Assembly: GCA_028688275.1 (NCBI GenBank)
Contig: JAQTYN010000035.1
Location: forward strand, 1 to 36,025
DNA length: 36,025 nucleotides
Reading direction: 5' to 3'
Origin: Gallionella sp.
Lineage (GTDB): Bacteria > Pseudomonadota > Gammaproteobacteria > Burkholderiales > Gallionellaceae
In this document: positions 33,030 through 36,025 of the stretch, in pieces
Layout of the letters: each line of letters opens with the position of its first letter
Position numbering within the stretch: position 1 is the stretch's first letter
Notes under the pieces: generated by a model
What the model saw: only the letters and a program-made list of their open reading frames with translations
Databases searched by the model: none
Told to the model about the DNA's origin: nothing
Position numbers and translations under genes: made by a program

Positions 33030-33227
33030 AGTGCGACATGCTTTCTAATTAATGGTAAATCTGGAATCAATAGGGGCAGACTTGATATAGGGGGTGATTC
33101 AATCATCTGACTTCCCCAGCGCATTATAGTGATGTGAATGAAGGATGCGCAGAATCTGGTATCCTAGCATTTCTATCGGATAAAGTGACTATCAACACAA
33201 CCTGCACAAAAATAGAAAGCTGAACTA

Positions 33228-34691
33228 ATGAGTACAAGTGGAATTACCCTCGGTTTGACGCATAGTTTTGCAGAGGCGTGTGCGGGTTGTTATCTGCCTG
33301 CGCAACCCGCGCATGTGCCGCAGCCGCGTGGTTTGATGTTCAATCGCGGATTGGCGCAGGCGTTGGGTTTGGATGCTGCGGCGTTGTTCACGGAACAGGG
33401 CGCGGAATTGTTGGCGGGAAATGTCTTGCCGACAGATGCGCAGCCGCTGGCGCAGGCTTATGCGGGACATCAGTTTGGCAATTTCGCGCCGCAGTTGGGC
33501 GATGGGCGGGCGTTGTTGTTGGGCGAAGTGGTTGATCCCAACGGGCAACGCTGGGATGTGCAACTCAAAGGCTCTGGGCAAACGCCGTTTTCGCGGCGCG
33601 GCGATGGCAAGGCGGCGGTTGGGCCAATGTTGCGCGAGTATTTGCTGGGCGAAGCGATGTTTCACCTCGGCGTGCCGACCACGCGGGCATTGGCGGTGGT
33701 GGCGACGGGCGAAGCGGTGCGGCGCGAGCGCGCTTTGCCAGGGGCGGTGTTGACCCGCATCGCCGCCAGTCATCTGCGCGTCGGCACGTTTGAGTATTTC
33801 GCGGCACGGCAAGACACGGCGCGGGTGCGGCAACTGGCGGATTACAGCATTCGCCGCCATTATCCCGAATTGGTAGCGGGTGACTATGCCGATTTTCTGC
33901 ACGCCGTGTGTGCGCGGCAAGCGCGCTTGGTGGCGCATTGGATGGCGATAGGTTTTATCCACGGCGTGATGAACACCGACAACATGACGATTTCGGGCGA
34001 AACCATAGACTACGGTCCGTGCGCATTTATGGAGCATTACCACCCCAAGACGGTATTTAGCTCTATTGATGAACTCGGACGCTACGCCTACGGTCGGCAA
34101 CCTAAGATCGCGCAATGGAATCTAACCCGACTAGCGGAAACTTTGTTACCGTTGTTGGATGAGGATGAAACGCGGGCAGTAGAAATCGCGGGCGGCATCA
34201 TCGCCGACTTCCAAACGCAATACCAAACCGCGTGGTGCGACGAAATGCGCAGCAAACTCGGTTTGCGCGACGATGCAAAAGCGGACGAAGCCTTAGCGCA
34301 AGATTTTCTCGCCCTACTGGAAACAGCGCAGGCGGATTTCACCCTGTCGTGGCGGTATTTGAACGACGCAGCGACGGGCGACGAAACCCGCTTGCGCAGT
34401 CTGTTCCCAGCACCAATTCAAACCGAACTCACCCATTGGCTGACGCGCTGGCGGCAACGCTTGAGCGACGCGCCCGACCTCGGTGCGATGCGCCGCGCCA
34501 ATCCCTATCTGATTCCGCGCAATCACCAAGTCGAAGCCGCCCTCACCGCCGCCAGCGACCACAACGACCTCGCGCCCTTCCGCAGCTTACTCGCCGCACT
34601 GTCTCAACCATTCGACGAACACCACCAAGCCTACGCCGATCCCGCCCCGCGTGACTACACCGCGCAATACTGCACCTATTGCGGGACATAA
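33228..34691 (+). CDS. selO: SelO/YdiU family protein adenylyltransferase
   Basis: Pseudokinase-fold enzyme that transfers AMP from ATP to hydroxyl groups of proteins, linked to redox stress. The 487 residues are typical of bacterial SelO. Motifs include YAGHQFGNFAPQLGDGRALL, the substrate loop WDVQLKGSGQTPFSRRGDGK, VPTTRALAVVATGE, RIAASHLRVGTFEYFA, the catalytic-loop region HGVMNTDNMTISGETIDYGP (D-N-M and D-Y-G) and the C-terminal CTYCGT. The two cysteines of CxxC match the place of the selenocysteine/cysteine near the end in other SelO proteins, where a disulfide may control activity. Its GC content is visibly higher than that of its neighbours, which could reflect strong codon bias or transfer. 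It is monocistronic. Confidence 0.95.
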   Translation: MSTSGITLGLTHSFAEACAGCYLPAQPAHVPQPRGLMFNRGLAQALGLDAAALFTEQGAELLAGNVLPTDAQPLAQAYAGHQFGNFAPQLGDGRALLLGEVVDPNGQRWDVQLKGSGQTPFSRRGDGKAAVGPMLREYLLGEAMFHLGVPTTRALAVVATGEAVRRERALPGAVLTRIAASHLRVGTFEYFAARQDTARVRQLADYSIRRHYPELVAGDYADFLHAVCARQARLVAHWMAIGFIHGVMNTDNMTISGETIDYGPCAFMEHYHPKTVFSSIDELGRYAYGRQPKIAQWNLTRLAETLLPLLDEDETRAVEIAGGIIADFQTQYQTAWCDEMRSKLGLRDDAKADEALAQDFLALLETAQADFTLSWRYLNDAATGDETRLRSLFPAPIQTELTHWLTRWRQRLSDAPDLGAMRRANPYLIPRNHQVEAALTAASDHNDLAPFRSLLAALSQPFDEHHQAYADPAPRDYTAQYCTYCGT

Positions 34692-34775
34692 GTCGCTTTG
34701 CGGTTATACTGAATTTCAAGATCACTTCAATAAGATGTTGCGTACAAATAATCGAGTATTGAGTCGTTAGTCGCT

Positions 34776-34895
34776 AGCTGTTAGTCGTTAGTTAGCCAAA
34801 TATAAACACAAGTATATCTACATGAATATATTGCAAATGATTGTGTATGCGCTGCGCATATTTCGCTACCAACTAAAAGCTAACGACCAACAGCT
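34776..34895. repeat. 120-bp fold-back repeat
   Basis: The arms AGCTGTTAGTCGTTAG (34776-34791) and CTAACGACCAACAGCT (34880-34895) are inverted, matching at 15 of 16 positions, and the similarity extends imperfectly inward (TTAGTTAG versus TTTAGTTGG). The left side also carries near-tandem AGTCGTTAG units from 34762. Non-coding, MITE-like. Confidence 0.65.
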
Positions 34896-34900
34896 GAATA

Positions 34901-34933
34901 ACTTATCCACGATAATTTACAATCAGGTACTTA
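34901..34933. repeat. 33-bp dispersed repeat, copy 2
   Basis: Inverted copy of 8707-8739 (30 of 33 identical), immediately right of the 120-bp fold-back. It lies 65 bases upstream of the DUF1415 gene, whose strand it matches in the same relative orientation as the pbpC copy. Confidence 0.75.
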
Positions 34934-34998
34934 AAGCCGCTGTTTCTAGGCGGATCGCTTTTGAAAATTGATCGCCATAATCCAATAGGAAAAAACAA

Positions 34999-35559
34999 AT
35001 GACGGATGAAATCATTATTGCAGCAACCCGTGACTGGCTGGAAAAGGCCGTGATCGGTCTCAACCTCTGTCCGTTCGCCAAGTCGGTGCATGTCAAAAAG
35101 CAGATACGCTATGTGGTCAGTCACGCCACCAGCCCAGAAGCTTTGCTTGAGGAATTGATGAACGAATTGCGCCGATTGCAAGATACGGATGCCGAGGTGC
35201 TGGACACCACCTTGCTGATCCACCCGTGGGTGCTGAACGACTTTCTGGATTACAACGACTTTTTGGATACGGTGGATATTGCCACCGCCGAACCCGAATT
35301 TGAGGATGCCTTCCAAGTTGCCAGTCTGCATCCGCACTACCAATTTTCGGGCACACAGCGGGATGATATTGAAAATTACACCAACCGTTCACCCTACCCA
35401 ACCCTGCATTTATTGCGTGAAGACAGCGTAGATCGCGCCGTCGATGCCTTCCCCGATGCGGATCGCATTGCCGATGTGAATATTGAAACGCTTAAAAAAC
35501 TAGGGCGGGACGGGTGGGAGGCATTGGGGATGGAAAAGGCGCGGAGTGTGAAGCAATAA
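34999..35559 (+). CDS. DUF1415 family protein
   Basis: The 186-residue cytosolic protein has the family signature WLEKAVIGLNLCPFAKSVHV near its N-terminus, then TTLLIHPWVLNDFLDYNDFL and FQVASLHPHYQFSGTQRDDI, then NRSPYPTLHLLREDSVDRAV. The conserved NLCPFA cysteine and the HPHY..F and NRSPYP motifs suggest an enzyme, but no reaction is established. It is a single gene with a good Shine-Dalgarno (AGGA), followed by a small palindrome. Confidence 0.9.
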   Translation: MTDEIIIAATRDWLEKAVIGLNLCPFAKSVHVKKQIRYVVSHATSPEALLEELMNELRRLQDTDAEVLDTTLLIHPWVLNDFLDYNDFLDTVDIATAEPEFEDAFQVASLHPHYQFSGTQRDDIENYTNRSPYPTLHLLREDSVDRAVDAFPDADRIADVNIETLKKLGRDGWEALGMEKARSVKQ

Positions 35560-35573
35560 TTTGTAGTGCGTAA

Positions 35574-35600
35574 GGTGCAATAAGCGAAGCGCATTGCACC
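35574..35600. repeat. GGTGCAAT palindrome 3' of the DUF1415 gene
   Basis: GGTGCAAT and ATTGCACC pair across 11 bases (AAGCGAAGCGC), followed by AATTTTTG. It resembles common GTGCGTAAGGTGCAATAAGC intergenic repeats and could also act as a weak terminator. Confidence 0.6.
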
Positions 35601-35673
35601 AATTTTTGATTTAAAGAAAATTTCACATACGGTGCTACGCGGGCTTTCGCGTGGAATGCGACAAAATAAAATT

Positions 35674-35905
35674 TTAGTTTCTGCCACTTTTGTCCTTGTG
35701 TTCGTCCTGCTCCCCGTTGTCATGCCGCACGGTGACCGTTGCAGTTGCAACAGCTCGATTACCAGACGCATCGGTTGCCGAATAGACCACCGTGTAAATC
35801 CGCCCAGCCTTGTTCCTACCTTCGCTTTTTGCTTTGAACATAAACTGCCGATCATCTGTCCCTAAACGAGCATCCCGAATGTCATCCACCTCAATAAACT
35901 CGTTG
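35674..35905 (-). pseudogene. C-terminal fragment of an Ig-like-domain surface protein, 5' part lost
   Basis: The minus-strand frame reads EVDDIRDARLGTDDRQFMFK, then AKSEGRNKAGRIYTVVYSAT, then DASGNRAVATATVTVRHDN and a charged tail ending KDKSGRN. The TYTVxYxATDASGN..ATVTV pattern is that of a bacterial Ig-like/HYR domain at the end of a large extracellular protein. There is no start codon with a Shine-Dalgarno and no signal peptide. The frame runs into the left end of an IS-like element at about 35905, so the gene's 5' part was probably displaced beyond the window or lost. Confidence 0.65.
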
Positions 35906-36025
35906 AGGCTGTAGAAAAACCCAAATTTCCCCAGAAAATCGCCCCGCGATCTGCCATAATTTCACTACGCGATAAAACAAAGGTGGAGGCGGCATGGCAC
36001 GGTTCAAACCGATACACAAAGGCTT
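35906..36025 (+). mobile_element. left end of an IS1182-like insertion sequence (partial)
   Basis: The sequence changes character at GAGGCTGTAGAAAAACCC (around 35903-35920), a typical left terminal repeat of such elements. It then runs through a 75-base leader with GGTGGAGG to a transposase start codon at 35994. The right end lies outside the window, so the element's length and its target duplication cannot be seen. Confidence 0.55.
35994..36025 (+). CDS. transposase, IS1182-like, N-terminal fragment at window edge
   Basis: Only ten codons are present: MARFKPIHKG. This matches my knowledge of the conserved N-terminus of IS1182-type transposases (MARFK..HKGLK..PVDF). GGTGGAGG lies five to twelve bases upstream. 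Too short to be certain. Confidence 0.55.
   Translation, partial: MARFKPIHKG

Larger units (their letters stand above)
34692..34998. other. intergenic region with fold-back repeat, no gene seen
   Basis: Contains the fold-back element and 33-bp repeat described separately. The last 65 bases lead into the DUF1415 gene, with AGGA about eight bases before its ATG. No ORF is convincing. Confidence 0.5.

Noticed and set aside
33225..34115. 296-residue minus-strand ORF opposite selO
   Set aside because: Arg/His-rich shadow favoured by the high GC of selO.

Overview
The window looks like a chromosomal segment of a gammaproteobacterium. The evidence is the set of neighbourhoods: trxA beside rho, rne divergent from rluC, rpmB-rpmG, rdgC, a MaeB-type malic enzyme, PbpC, YaeQ and SelO/YdiU. 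Base composition looks close to even. The many short palindromic repeats, the split PntA, the bacteriohemerythrin and the RAYT debris would suit a Thiotrichales-like (Thiothrix/Beggiatoa-type) bacterium, but that placement is a weak inference.

Layout. 1-8.7 kb is ordinary housekeeping: maeB, yaeQ, a small unknown ORF, rho and trxA on the minus strand, an MscS channel on plus, and pbpC on minus. 8.8-11.6 kb is one large secreted Sel1-repeat protein. 11.6-17.9 kb is an accessory patch. It holds a 207-bp MITE-like element with 18-bp inverted repeats and an 11-bp target duplication, several GACCTGACCCC-family repeats, the C-terminal remnant of a REP-associated (Y1-type) transposase, a frameshifted orphan XRE antitoxin, an orphan polymorphic-toxin HINT domain, two unknown or DUF4124 envelope proteins and an S9 lipoprotein peptidase. 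17.9-26.2 kb returns to core genes: rdgC, bacteriohemerythrin, rne, rluC, a CDF transporter, a tandem PilJ-type sensor protein and rpmB-rpmG. 26.4-28.4 kb encodes a pentapeptide-repeat membrane protein built on a 33-bp tandem array, followed by tRNA-Ser(UGA). 29.0-32.1 kb is the three-gene proton-translocating transhydrogenase operon pntAA-pntAB-pntB. 32.1-35.6 kb has two small membrane proteins, SelO and a DUF1415 protein. At the right edge an IS1182-like element appears to have cut off the 5' part of an Ig-like-domain gene.

The most unusual signal is in the accessory patch. Two ~124-bp copies of a dispersed repeat sit directly upstream of two unrelated genes (HINT protein and S9 peptidase). 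In both, the repeat itself supplies a strong Shine-Dalgarno and an in-frame ATG, so both ORFs begin with the same residues MKDLIPF. I see no other good ribosome-binding site for either gene. The repeat therefore behaves like a portable translation-start module. A third, decayed copy abuts the transposase remnant, which hints at the element's origin.

Energy and redox functions recur in the core genes: the NADP malic enzyme and the transhydrogenase both feed NADPH, and thioredoxin is also present. I see no larger multi-gene system that ties the accessory genes together.
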